Assembly: GCF_050589685.1 (NCBI RefSeq) | Contig: NZ_JBNGOS010000017.1 | Coordinates: forward strand, 68,863 to 132,862 | Direction of reading: 5' to 3' | Length of the DNA stretch: 64,000 nt | DNA from: Saccharicrinis sp050589685 | GTDB taxonomy: Bacteria > Bacteroidota > Bacteroidia > Bacteroidales > Marinilabiliaceae | Shown: piece by piece, positions 51,191 to 60,689 of the stretch | Layout: every line of letters starts with the position of its first letter | Numbering within the stretch: position 1 is the first letter of the stretch | Program-made: the position numbers and the translations under genes | The notes under the pieces: model-generated | Databases searched by the model: none | Told to the model about the DNA's origin: nothing | What the model saw: only the letters and a program-made list of their open reading frames with translations

Positions 51191-54022
51191 TTAAAACTCA
51201 AATGTTAGGTCAAGAACTATAGGCTCATCATCGTTTCCAAAATAGTGTTCTTTGTTACCATGCGGTCCTGTGCTTTCTGGATACTGAAATTTTGTTCCTA
51301 TACCTGGTATATTCATCACAAAAGAAATATCTCCCTGAGGGAATTTTGGTATTACCTTATCTCTCTTGTTATCTGATGGTGAATCAGGCGTAAGCATTCG
51401 TAAATAAGTATGAGGTGTGTGACAATACACTGTAAACCCATTGTCGTTATTACCTTTTACCTTGGACCAATAAAGACTTGAGAAAAATCCTTTAAATTCA
51501 GGATAAACAAAACCCGATTCTCCGGTAATAGTATTGTTATAGTCATTTTCCCAAACCTGGAATCTTGTTCCTTTTGTCCTGTTACGCCACACACGATAAG
51601 GACCATCTCCCAACCATTTCATGCCTGATACCTCAGATTCCGGGAATGAGAAGGTAATACCTCTGAACCCTTTTAAATTTCTAAACCCTTTAAATTCAAC
51701 TTTCAAATCCAATAATCCATTGGCATGCACTGTCCATTTAATGATGTCAGAACGCTTTTCCTTGATGGTTGACCAAGCCGGCATCCATTTCTTTTCTTCA
51801 AAAACCACAAGAATTTCGGTTTTACCATCCAGCTCTTTAACCGTTAAGTCAATTATTTTATCATTCTGATTCAGGATGATTGGGCCATTATTTAATGGGA
51901 TTACTTTGTCGCCCCTTTTTACCTCTTTTAATAAACCAGTTTCTTCTGAGAACAAATAAGTCATTTTGTTTGCCTCAACTTTGATGGTTTTATCTTTAGT
52001 TTCTGTTTTTACTTCTCCATTGCCAGCATAATCAATCTTCGGAATATTTACTTCTTTTGATGTAGAGACAGGATATGACCAGGTAAATATTTCTTTACCC
52101 TCTGCATCCAATGCCGTTAAATGCAAAGCATCCGCCGACTTCCAGTTATTCGGTTTATCTACCGTAAATTTTCCTTTTGCCAGAGGATTTAAATTAGGCA
52201 GTTGAACTTTACCTTCTGAGATCACCTTATAATTATTCTTGTCTTCAGGCCCGTTAAATGTAACCCATTTGGCAGTCATCGAACATTTTTCAAGATTAGT
52301 ATAGTGGTAGCGGTTTTCTAATCTAAAAATACCATTAAAATCGTCTCTGATAAATCGGTCTTCAATATAAATTGGCGACCAAATTTCTTTAATGGTAAAG
52401 TAACTGGCTTCTTTTTCGCCGTATGGCCCTACGATACCGTCAGCCGCTTTATTTACCTGTAAGTCAATCTCATTGTTTCTATCGGTACGCTCTACACCCT
52501 CATCCGCAAAATCCCAAAGAAATCCACCGGCGCTTAAAGGTAAGTTCCACATCACATTCCAATAATCATCTAGTCCGGCGCCATGGCCACCATCGTATAA
52601 GCCGTGTAAAAATTCTGTTGGGAAAAGGATTTTATCCTTAGTATAGGCATCATTAATCAATGAATGATAATGGCTATAATGAATGGTATTTGTTTTTTTG
52701 TAGATACTCCATGGGTGAATCACCTCCCGATGTTGAACATCCCATAAGGCATAATCGTCATCCACTTCGGGATTCCATCCTTGTTCGTTTCCATTGGCCC
52801 AAAGCAAAACTGAAGGGTGATTTACATCGCGAACTACCGTTTCTTTTACAATTTTACGGGCTACTTCTGTATCCAACATAGGGTTGTGCCAGGTACATAT
52901 TTCATTAATCACAAATAGACCTAAAGAGTCACAAACATCTAAAAAGTGAACATCAGGTGGGTAATGTGCCATACGAACCGCATTCATGTTCATGTCTTTT
53001 ATCTGCTCTGCCTGCTCAATACTCCATGCCTTTGAAGTGGTACGTCCTGATGCAGGATGAAAGGAATGACGATTAACCCCTTTAAATTTGATACGCTCAC
53101 CATTTACATAAATCCCGTCGCCCTCTAATACTTCCACAGTACGGAAACCGATTCGTTGATTTACCTGATGCAAAACACTTCCTTTTTCATCCAATAAATC
53201 GAATTGTAAAGTATATAAATTAGGTTGCTCCGGATTCCAGGTAAGAATATTACTTGCCTGTGCTGAAACTGTCCATTTGCCCTCGGTTTTTGTTAGCTTG
53301 TCTACTATTAAATCTTCAACTTTATTTCCTTTAATATCCAAAAGTGCCAATGCTATATGACTTGCTTTTTTAACATCAACAAAAACATCTGCTGTTATTT
53401 TACCGTCAGCTTTCGCATCCACGGCAAGTCGGTCAATATTTTCTTTAGGAGAAACCGTTAAATATACCGGACGGTATATACCTCCAAAAATCCAAAAGTC
53501 AGCAACACGTTCTGCATGATTAATGGATTCATTGGCTGATACTTTATTCACCTTAACCTCGAGTAAATTATCTGCACCATATTTTAACAACTTGGTAATT
53601 GTATATTTGAATTCGTAAAACGCTCCCTGATGAATCTCGCCAGCCAACTTGCCATTAATTTTCACTTGGGCATCGGTCATCACCCCTTCAAAAACAATTT
53701 TGATGTCTTTATTTTTCCATCCCTTAGGAACTGAAAATTTGTGTCTGTACAAACCGTATTCTTCAGCACGACCTTCTTCATCATCGCTACCGTAGTTATA
53801 AGCCCCAAAACCTTCTTGCTCCCAACACGAAGGAACTCCGATTTTTGTCCAAGCTCCACTTTTGCGTCCTTGTGAACAAAAGAAATCCCACTCTACCAAG
53901 TTGTCTTTATCTGTTCCTGATAAATATTGAACCTCGGTTTTACTTTGGGCAGATAATTCTATTGGAATAATCAGTTGAATGATCATCAACAAAAATCCTA
54001 CTGCAGCACAAATTTTATTCAT
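51191..54022 (-). CDS. GH2 beta-galactosidase (LacZ-like), tandem copy 1
   Basis: A 943-residue secreted enzyme (signal peptide about 1-25) of the same LacZ-like architecture as 48125-50962: IGVPSCWEQEGFGAYNYG, FWIFGGIYRPVYLT, FKGVNRHSFHPASGRTT, acid/base in LWANGNEQGWN, probable nucleophile in PTEFLHGLYDGG and C-terminal MKWLGDGPYRVWRNR. Compared with its twin it has a different middle region (TWHNPMLDTEVARK for TWHVPYLDTEVGKK) and a divergent C-terminal beta domain, so specificity may have shifted, for example towards sulfated or methylated galactose. It is the first gene of the minus-strand array and diverges from the winged-helix regulator gene across a 213-base spacer. Confidence 0.92.
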   Translation of the reverse strand: MNKICAAVGFLLMIIQLIIPIELSAQSKTEVQYLSGTDKDNLVEWDFFCSQGRKSGAWTKIGVPSCWEQEGFGAYNYGSDDEEGRAEEYGLYRHKFSVPKGWKNKDIKIVFEGVMTDAQVKINGKLAGEIHQGAFYEFKYTITKLLKYGADNLLEVKVNKVSANESINHAERVADFWIFGGIYRPVYLTVSPKENIDRLAVDAKADGKITADVFVDVKKASHIALALLDIKGNKVEDLIVDKLTKTEGKWTVSAQASNILTWNPEQPNLYTLQFDLLDEKGSVLHQVNQRIGFRTVEVLEGDGIYVNGERIKFKGVNRHSFHPASGRTTSKAWSIEQAEQIKDMNMNAVRMAHYPPDVHFLDVCDSLGLFVINEICTWHNPMLDTEVARKIVKETVVRDVNHPSVLLWANGNEQGWNPEVDDDYALWDVQHREVIHPWSIYKKTNTIHYSHYHSLINDAYTKDKILFPTEFLHGLYDGGHGAGLDDYWNVMWNLPLSAGGFLWDFADEGVERTDRNNEIDLQVNKAADGIVGPYGEKEASYFTIKEIWSPIYIEDRFIRDDFNGIFRLENRYHYTNLEKCSMTAKWVTFNGPEDKNNYKVISEGKVQLPNLNPLAKGKFTVDKPNNWKSADALHLTALDAEGKEIFTWSYPVSTSKEVNIPKIDYAGNGEVKTETKDKTIKVEANKMTYLFSEETGLLKEVKRGDKVIPLNNGPIILNQNDKIIDLTVKELDGKTEILVVFEEKKWMPAWSTIKEKRSDIIKWTVHANGLLDLKVEFKGFRNLKGFRGITFSFPESEVSGMKWLGDGPYRVWRNRTKGTRFQVWENDYNNTITGESGFVYPEFKGFFSSLYWSKVKGNNDNGFTVYCHTPHTYLRMLTPDSPSDNKRDKVIPKFPQGDISFVMNIPGIGTKFQYPESTGPHGNKEHYFGNDDEPIVLDLTFEF

Positions 54023-54116
54023 CTTTTATAATAATTTAGATTTTCATATTAAGGAATGCATTTGTCATGCTTAATTCTTTATGAAAATACACTTAAATAA
54101 ATAAAATGATTACCTT

Positions 54117-54154
54117 TAACGTCGCTTTAACGGTAGCTATAACGGTTGTTAACG
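54117..54154 (+). promoter_or_regulatory. Four TAACG direct repeats at helical spacing (candidate operator)
   Basis: TAACG occurs at 54117, 54128, 54140 and 54150, spacing 11, 12 and 10 bases, three of them extended to TAACGG. They lie in the divergent spacer between the GH2 array (-) and the winged-helix regulator gene (+). OmpR-type winged helices bind direct repeats spaced by about one helical turn, so this could be the regulator's own site. The motif and spacing are seen; the function is inferred. Confidence 0.5.
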
Positions 54155-54235
54155 GGATCGTATCACACACTATATCAACAACCTAAATCAATTAACATTT
54201 TTTATCGTTTTGGCTATACAAAAGTTACCATTTAT

Positions 54236-55384
54236 ATGCTTTCGAAAGAAAAAAAAGTGGAAATAACCGGGAAAATTCTTAAAAGCGAAACATTTAAGAA
54301 CGCTCCAACCAGCATTGCCATTTTAAGATATTTGGTACAGGCCAATATTGAAGAACGCGATTTAAAGGAAGGCATAATTGACATTGAATTTTTTGGTGGA
54401 AAATCCGATATCGACAAAAGTAACCCAAGGGTAAGAGTCAACATTTATAACCTTAGAAACAAGCTGAGTAAATATTATAATTCGGAAGGTGTTAATGATT
54501 TATGGCAAATAAAAATTGACAAAGGACAATACGATCTTAGATTTGAAAAGAATAATAAAAACATTAAAAAAACAACAAAAAGGAAATATAAACAGGCACT
54601 TCCATACACGTTACTGGCTTTTACAATTTGCACTTTTTTAGTTTTGCAACTACCTCATTCTCCGCCATCTATTTGGAAAGGTTTCTTTAAAAACAAACAT
54701 GCAACCAATTTATTTATTGGCGATGCCTTTGGGTATGGAGGAATTACTATTTCAGGCTTAAGGGGATGGACAAGAGACTTTAGTATAAATAGCCTGGATG
54801 AATATTATGATATGCTGGAAGAAAAACCCGAATTAAAACTAACAACCAGCCCAACTGACTACTTTTACTCAACTCGTATGGCTGAAAACGCCACACATGA
54901 TTTAGCACGTTTTTTCACAAAATGGAATAAAGATTTTGAGATTAAATACGCTACCCAAACCTCCTTCGCTGACATAAAAAAAGGAAATACCATATACGCT
55001 GGACGATTGAAAGATGAAAAAAACTTCATTTATCTTTTTAATGAAGCAAATCCACATTTTAAGATCGAGGGCAGAACGTTAAATTTCTCTAATCATCCAA
55101 CTATTAAAGACACTTCGCTGACGATAGGCTCGTTTGAAACAGAATTGGATTACACGGTCGTTTCAAGGATGCCTGGCCCCAATGATACCGAACAGTTCTT
55201 GTTCTTCTCGGACCACGACATAGGTGTTATGGCAACAGTAGAGTTTTTTACGAATAAAGATTCCTTAAAGTCTTTCACTAAAAAACATTTAGAAGACAAA
55301 CCTTATTTTACAGCAATATTTAAGGCCAAAGGAAAGGAAAGGATTAATTTGAATTTGGAAACGATAATGGTAGTACCGTTTTAG
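54236..55384 (+). CDS. Membrane-bound winged-helix transcriptional regulator with extracytoplasmic domain
   Basis: I choose the ATG at 54236 (MLSKEKKVEITGK, 382 residues); the frame extends upstream only to a TTG at 54146. Residues about 1-103 match the OmpR/CadC-like winged-helix form seen in regulators with the motif VRV-x-LR-x-KL-x-YY: NPRVRVNIYNLRNKLSKYY, ending IDKGQYDLRF. A transmembrane helix lies at about 121-139. The remainder (about 145-382) is extracytoplasmic and carries DYTVVSRMPGPNDTEQF, a block I associate with such regulators in other phyla. It is probably a one-component sensor that binds DNA while anchored in the membrane. It diverges from the GH2-GH117-GH29 array it may control and is convergent with the sulfatase gene at 55597. 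Confidence 0.8.
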   Translation: MLSKEKKVEITGKILKSETFKNAPTSIAILRYLVQANIEERDLKEGIIDIEFFGGKSDIDKSNPRVRVNIYNLRNKLSKYYNSEGVNDLWQIKIDKGQYDLRFEKNNKNIKKTTKRKYKQALPYTLLAFTICTFLVLQLPHSPPSIWKGFFKNKHATNLFIGDAFGYGGITISGLRGWTRDFSINSLDEYYDMLEEKPELKLTTSPTDYFYSTRMAENATHDLARFFTKWNKDFEIKYATQTSFADIKKGNTIYAGRLKDEKNFIYLFNEANPHFKIEGRTLNFSNHPTIKDTSLTIGSFETELDYTVVSRMPGPNDTEQFLFFSDHDIGVMATVEFFTNKDSLKSFTKKHLEDKPYFTAIFKAKGKERINLNLETIMVVPF

Positions 55385-55537
55385 TTAGTTATTATTAGTC
55401 AATAGTTTAATTAAGATACAATCTGCATAAAAAAAATTTTTACACCATTATTAATCTTGAACGCATAACCTCTAATACAAATAGAAACTTTAATTAATAT
55501 TCTACTATTTGAAATGCGAAATAATACCATTAAAACC

Positions 55538-55570
55538 AAAAAGACACCAGGCATAAATTGGTGTCTTTTT
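55538..55570. terminator. Bidirectional terminator between regulator and sulfatase genes
   Basis: AAAAAGACACCA (55538-55549) pairs with TGGTGTCTTTTT (55559-55570), a perfect 12-bp stem with a 9-base loop and A/T runs on both sides. It sits between convergent genes (+ regulator, - sulfatase). Confidence 0.9.
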
Positions 55571-55596
55571 CATTTATTGATTAATTGTGTGCGTGC

Positions 55597-57090
55597 TTAC
55601 TCCAATTCTGGATTTACCTGATACTGCTCCCTTAACTTCGTCAACTCTTGCTTCATGTCAGCAATTAAAGGTTTCATTTCCGGGTTATTGTAAAGGTTTT
55701 TCATTTCTGAAGGATCTTTTTCAAGATCGTACAATTCAAACTCTTCTCCATTTGGAACATCCTGACCATAGAAACGAATTAACTTATGCTTTTTAGTTAC
55801 TACACCTTCGTGCCTGCGAACTTTATGGGCACCTGGGTATTCGTAATAATGGTAGTATAGAGACTTCCTCCACTTCTTAGGACTTTTTCCCTTTAGCAGA
55901 GGAACTAGACTTTCCCCCTGCATATCCTCGGGAATGTCCGCTTTTGCAATATCGAGGAATGTTTCAGCAAAATCTATATTCTGTACCAAATCTGTATTTA
56001 CACTTCCTGCTTTAATTACCCCCGGCCATTTAGCGATGAGTGGGGTCCGGAATACCTCTTCATACATCAAACGTTTATCGAACCAACCGTGCTCTCCCAT
56101 AAAGAATCCTTGGTCAGATGAATACATCACGATTGTATTATCTTCCAATCCGTTATCCTTTAACCATTGCATGATGCTACCAATACTTTTATCGACACTC
56201 CAGATACAACGGAGGTAATCCTTCATATACGTTTGATATTTCCACTTTTCAAGGGCCTTACCTTTGGGAGGATTGTTTTTGAATAAATCAAAACGTTTTT
56301 TAAAACGTTCATCATTCGCATACATCTTTCCATTAGCTTTAAGATCACGATCCAGATTCATATCATCCATAATCTCCAACTCCTGATCTACGACGGCATT
56401 TACTTTGGTAACGTATTGATCAAACAAGTTTTCCGGCTCAGGAATTTCGATATCCTCGTACTTACTCATATATTTTTTATCAGGATCCCAGTTACGGTGT
56501 GGTGCTTTATGATGAACCATCAACATAAAAGGCTCATCTTTCTTACGACCATTATCTAACCAATTAACTGCTCTTTCGGTTATAACTTCGGTCACATACC
56601 TTCCTTTATAATTGGTTTTACCATCCTCTGTAATAAATTCCGGATTATAATATTTTCCTTGTCCCGGCAGCACTTCCCAATAGTCAAAACCTTGCATGGC
56701 GCCATCCAAATGGATTTTTCCGATCATCGCTGTTTGATATCCATTATCCTGAAGAATTTTTTGAAACTGTTGCTGATCATGATTAAAAGGATGACGTTTG
56801 GTATTGGATAACTTCCCGTTCATATGGCTCATTTTACCTGTTAAAAGGGCAGCTCGGCTTGGCGCACAAATAGAATTCTCCACATAACATTTATCAAAGC
56901 GCATTCCTTGCGCCGCCAACTTATCCAAATTTGGTGTTGGATTCAAACCCTGTAATCGCCCGCCATAGGCGCCAATAGTTTGATACGAATGGTCATCGGA
57001 GAAAATCCAGATGATGTTTGGTTTTTGTTTGGCCAATACCGTCATGGGTACTAGTAGCATAACCAGCCAAAGTAGATTTTTTGTTTTCAT
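55597..57090 (-). CDS. Type I (formylglycine) sulfatase, 497 aa
   Basis: A secreted S1-family sulfatase (signal peptide about 1-20). The metal motif is IFSDDHSYQTIGAYG (Asp32-Asp33), and the formylglycine motif is CAPSR with Cys75. SSDQGFFMGEHGWFDKRLMYEE is the second metal and substrate block. GLNPTPNLDKLA and VLPGQGKYYNPE are shared with the sulfatase at 23753-25396, so they belong to one subfamily, but this copy has no lipobox. It follows the sulfatase at 57144 after 53 bases; the order long sulfatase then short sulfatase repeats that of 27717 and 23753. Confidence 0.92.
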   Translation of the reverse strand: MKTKNLLWLVMLLVPMTVLAKQKPNIIWIFSDDHSYQTIGAYGGRLQGLNPTPNLDKLAAQGMRFDKCYVENSICAPSRAALLTGKMSHMNGKLSNTKRHPFNHDQQQFQKILQDNGYQTAMIGKIHLDGAMQGFDYWEVLPGQGKYYNPEFITEDGKTNYKGRYVTEVITERAVNWLDNGRKKDEPFMLMVHHKAPHRNWDPDKKYMSKYEDIEIPEPENLFDQYVTKVNAVVDQELEIMDDMNLDRDLKANGKMYANDERFKKRFDLFKNNPPKGKALEKWKYQTYMKDYLRCIWSVDKSIGSIMQWLKDNGLEDNTIVMYSSDQGFFMGEHGWFDKRLMYEEVFRTPLIAKWPGVIKAGSVNTDLVQNIDFAETFLDIAKADIPEDMQGESLVPLLKGKSPKKWRKSLYYHYYEYPGAHKVRRHEGVVTKKHKLIRFYGQDVPNGEEFELYDLEKDPSEMKNLYNNPEMKPLIADMKQELTKLREQYQVNPELE

Positions 57091-57143
57091 GTATTATTTA
57101 GTTTAGACTTACAATATTTTAAAACCAACCTGGTATAACAATA

Positions 57144-58943
57144 CTATATTTTATTTATATAAACATAAAAGGCGGAAAAGGAATTATCGTCCTCTGTTTT
57201 AAAATTAGCTTCTAATTTAGAACGCCCCTTATTTAAGTGCACCTTAAACTTAACTTCTTCCTTTTTCATATCAACTTGTGATACCTCACTTACATTTCCT
57301 ATGTGAAGACTTGCCTGATTAATATTTAACTTTAATCCTTTAGGACGGGAAAAATACCAGGGTTTATCCATACCCAATTGTGGCACCTCCTCATTGAAAG
57401 AATAAACACTTTCCTTTGGCCAGCGTCTTAAAGCAATCTCGTATTCTCCCTCCTCCTGAACATCAACCATCCAATATCCTTCTGATAAAGCCGGCTTTTT
57501 GCCGTTTAATGGGTTTCGTATTAACTCTTGCGACCAGGCTACCGGAGATGCTGTATGTAAATCATGAACCGTAATTACAACTTCATTGCTCTGTCCACCA
57601 CCAATTTTATAAGCCTCGAAATATGAAAAATCTTCAGACACATAGTCCCACCACTTTTCATAGGCATCTCTCATAGCTTTTACTTTTTCGGGATATTGCG
57701 CTGCTATATCCTTTATCTGACCAACATCCTTGTTAATGTTATACAATTCTTTTCCATTAATCAATCGCCATTCCTCATCCATAACAGAACACATTTTCCA
57801 TTTTACCGGTTGCTGTGTTTTATTTTTATCCACAACAGCATATCGCTGTGGCAAGCTGATCGTTTCATCTTTTAAAACAGCCTCTATATTTCGTCCATCA
57901 AAATCCTGCACTCCTTTTTTTCTCAAGTTACATAATCCAACAAACGTAGGCAGAACATCATAGTTCATCACCAGGCTCTCCACGTCTTTACCTCCTTTAA
58001 TACCTCCTTGGTTCCATCGAATAAAGAAAGGAACACGATGCCCTCCATCATAAGCTGAACCTTTTAAACCTTTCATGCCTGCATTATATCCAAACTCTTG
58101 TCCCTTTATATTCCGATAGCCATATTGCGTTCCGTTATCCGTAGTAAAAACCAAAATAGTATTATCCGTCAGCCCCAATTCAACTAACTTTTTTTCCAGC
58201 ATCCCTACATTGTCATCTATGTTGGTTATCATACCATAATAAGCCTTTTGTTGCGCATTGATTTTGTTTTCATTCTCATACATTCTGTAATACTTTTCCG
58301 GCACATTTAATGGCCCATGCGGTGCATTGGTCGAGATATACACAAAGAATGGCTTATCCTTCTTTTCTTCTATATACTTTAAGGCTTCAGCAAAATATAC
58401 ATCCGTACAATAACCTTTGTATTTCTGAGGATTTCCATTGTGCATATAGGTATCATCAAAGTAATCATTATCCCAGAAATCCGGTGTTTGCCCTATTCCC
58501 CCGGCTCCATGACAAACAGTTTCTTCAAACCCTCTATTCTCGGGCAGGTAAGGATAAGCATCTCCCAAATGCCATTTACCAAACATTGCAGTGGCATAAC
58601 CATTGTTTTTGAAAACCTGTGGCATCGCGGTATATTTCTCCCGTAAAATGTTACACCCGGCAATGGTATGCCACACTCCGGCACGATGCCCATGAACACC
58701 CGTCATTAATCCAGAACGACTCGGTGCACAAGTAGTTCCGGAATGAAAATTAGTTAGTCGAATACTTTCTGAGTGTAACTTATCCAAATGTGGTGTTTTG
58801 ATTATCTGATTGCCATGGGCAGCGATATCTCCATAACCTTGATCATCAGTGATGACAATGATTACATTCGGTTTTTGTTTGGCTTTAGCAGGTGTGAATA
58901 ATAAAAATCCTAAAAACAATAAAATCCAATATGAATGACGCAT
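57144..58943 (-). CDS. Type I (formylglycine) sulfatase with C-terminal extension, 599 aa
   Basis: A secreted S1-family sulfatase (signal peptide about 1-21). The metal motif is VITDDQGYGDIAAHG (Asp33-Asp34), and the formylglycine motif is CAPSR with Cys72. VFTTDNGTQYGYRN and the YDGGHRVPFFIRW block are present, with an additional C-terminal beta-sandwich from about 450 (ALRRWPKESVYS). The same architecture and motifs occur in the sulfatase at 27717-29492. It is the first gene of a two-sulfatase unit with 55597-57090. A promoter-like AAAAGGGGAGTAT...TTTTG sequence lies about 70-90 bases upstream. Confidence 0.92.
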   Translation of the reverse strand: MRHSYWILLFLGFLLFTPAKAKQKPNVIIVITDDQGYGDIAAHGNQIIKTPHLDKLHSESIRLTNFHSGTTCAPSRSGLMTGVHGHRAGVWHTIAGCNILREKYTAMPQVFKNNGYATAMFGKWHLGDAYPYLPENRGFEETVCHGAGGIGQTPDFWDNDYFDDTYMHNGNPQKYKGYCTDVYFAEALKYIEEKKDKPFFVYISTNAPHGPLNVPEKYYRMYENENKINAQQKAYYGMITNIDDNVGMLEKKLVELGLTDNTILVFTTDNGTQYGYRNIKGQEFGYNAGMKGLKGSAYDGGHRVPFFIRWNQGGIKGGKDVESLVMNYDVLPTFVGLCNLRKKGVQDFDGRNIEAVLKDETISLPQRYAVVDKNKTQQPVKWKMCSVMDEEWRLINGKELYNINKDVGQIKDIAAQYPEKVKAMRDAYEKWWDYVSEDFSYFEAYKIGGGQSNEVVITVHDLHTASPVAWSQELIRNPLNGKKPALSEGYWMVDVQEEGEYEIALRRWPKESVYSFNEEVPQLGMDKPWYFSRPKGLKLNINQASLHIGNVSEVSQVDMKKEEVKFKVHLNKGRSKLEANFKTEDDNSFSAFYVYINKI

Positions 58944-59012
58944 AGTTGTTAATTAAGGTACAAATTTTAAATGTACATCTATAAATACAATTACCAAGTG
59001 GGAACTTATATA

Positions 59013-59033
59013 CAAAACTTATACTCCCCTTTT
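59013..59033 (-). promoter_or_regulatory. Promoter-like site shared with the GH16 gene
   Basis: On the minus strand the site reads AAAAGGGGAGTAT followed by AAGTTTTG, close to AAAAGGGGAATATTTTTG upstream of the GH16 gene (15001-15018). It lies about 70-90 bases ahead of the sulfatase ATG at 58943. Both combine a GGGG box with a -7-like element, which suggests a common activator. Two sites are too few for certainty. Confidence 0.35.
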
Positions 59034-59252
59034 TTTAAGGATTTTCACCCCCTAATAACATCGTAAACACATCACATTTCATGGATAAAGATAGGCAACA
59101 ATTAATTTAGCTATCAGTAACAAAAGTAAGCTCAAGTTATTGCAAAAGGTAAAATTGTGTAATAACTAGGTAAAATACATGGATTTTTACTGCGTGACCT
59201 ACCTTAATTTTATCTTTAATTAAATGGCTTGACGAATTAATACAAAACTACC

Positions 59253-60455
59253 ATGACATCCGGCTTTTAGAAATAAATTTTAAGGATCAATCTAACAGAT
59301 CGCAACATTAAAATTGAACAACCAGGCGAAGCATTTTTTAGATTTTTTTTGTGGAAAGACTATAGCGGCCTACTTTTTATTGAAAGAAGTAGGCAAAGAC
59401 TGTGACCCATTTGGTTCAGACAACAAGGTAATTGTTGCCTTAAGTGTAATTACAGGTTGGCCTATTGCCGGCAACTCACTTTTTACTGTTAGTGCTAAAT
59501 CTCCTCTTACCGATGGTTTTGGTAGTTCTGAAGGATAAGGATTTTTGGGACCCCAATTAAAATTTATCGGATATGATGCGATCATTTTAGAAGGAAAAGC
59601 AGATACCCCTTGCTATATCAGTATTGTTGATGATCAGGTAGAAATAAAAGATGCCTCCCATTTATAGGGAAAGGAAACCGGACCGGCACAAGATACTATC
59701 CGTGAGGACTGGGCATTAAAAAAGCCAAGGTATTACAAACCGGACCTGGAGGTGAAAATATGGTTTAGATTCCATTGGAACAGGGATGACCATTGGTTTT
59801 GCCATGGAAAGTTACGAAAAAGGAATTATTACAAAGGAAGATACTGGAGGTTTGACATTAGAATTTGCTTATGCAGACGCGCTTTTAAAATTATAGAGAT
59901 GATTGCCAAACGAGAAGGCATTGGTGACATACTAGTAGCAGGAAGTTATCTGGCAGCTGAAAAATTCGGCATGGAAGCCAACAAATATTGTATGACATCC
60001 AAAAAAATGGACTTTGCAGCACACGAACCTCGCGGTAAATGGAATGTTGGACTAGCCTATGTGGTCTCACCGAATGGAGCCGACCACATTGTTGTTGAAC
60101 ACGACCATTGCTTTCTGTGTGAGCCCAACACGGATCCTGATGCTTTTGGAGGTGCAGATAACTTTCCTATATTCCCTTATGGCATACGAGAGCCTTTAGA
60201 ACCAATCCCTTTTGATAGCAATAAACTAAGAGCATTTGTTGTATTGCAGAAGTCGTGGAGTTTAACGGACACTTTGGATATTTGTATTTTTGTAGCAGAA
60301 CCTGGCCAAAGCATGCTGACTTTAAAAAAACTTCGTGAATACGTTGGCCACATAACCGGGTGGAGTGATATGACATTAGAAGAATTAGTATCTGTTTCTG
60401 AAAGAGAAATTGTGATATCCAGGTTATTTAATGCATTTTTTGCTTCAAGTGAAAA
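59253..60455 (+). pseudogene. Broken aldehyde:ferredoxin oxidoreductase gene
   Basis: Pieces of a tungsten-containing aldehyde:ferredoxin oxidoreductase follow one another in changing frames. They are: ILRINLTDRNIKIE at the start (after two stops), LLKEVGKDCDPFGSDNKVI and SAKSPLTDGFG, an in-frame TAA at 59536, FLGPQLKFIGYDAIILEGKA and EIKDASHL, another stop, then KVLQTGPGGENM joined directly to LDSIGTGMTIGFAMESYEKG. That joint skips roughly 120-140 residues of the normal protein. A further frameshift leads to IIEMIAKREGIGDILVAGSY and on to WSDMTLEELVSVSER and RLFN near 60450, where similarity ends. At least two stops, three frameshifts and one internal deletion rule out a functional product. 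The apparent 314-residue ORF at 59752-60696 is an artefact of this decay. Confidence 0.9.
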
Positions 60456-60689
60456 AGGAATTTACAGGATAATGGAACTATACAGGTCGTTACATTTGAA
60501 CAGATTGAGCCCTGGTGGTCAGGACATGCTACGGTCCACCCTTCGCAAAGGGGATTTGTTGTTGGCCTTGTTAGTGTTTCCGTTACACTCACTGCCCAAT
60601 GTATATAGGTTTACCAAACATCCATTGTCACAAAGTATCGAAGCTGGTAAGAACTCCTCAAGTGCAGAAAAAAGGTCGAAAAAGAAAAA

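Noticed and set aside
54146..54235. Upstream TTG start for the winged-helix regulator
   Set aside because: The extra 30 residues are unlike the family N-terminus and would cover the last TAACG repeat; ATG at 54236 fits the domain.
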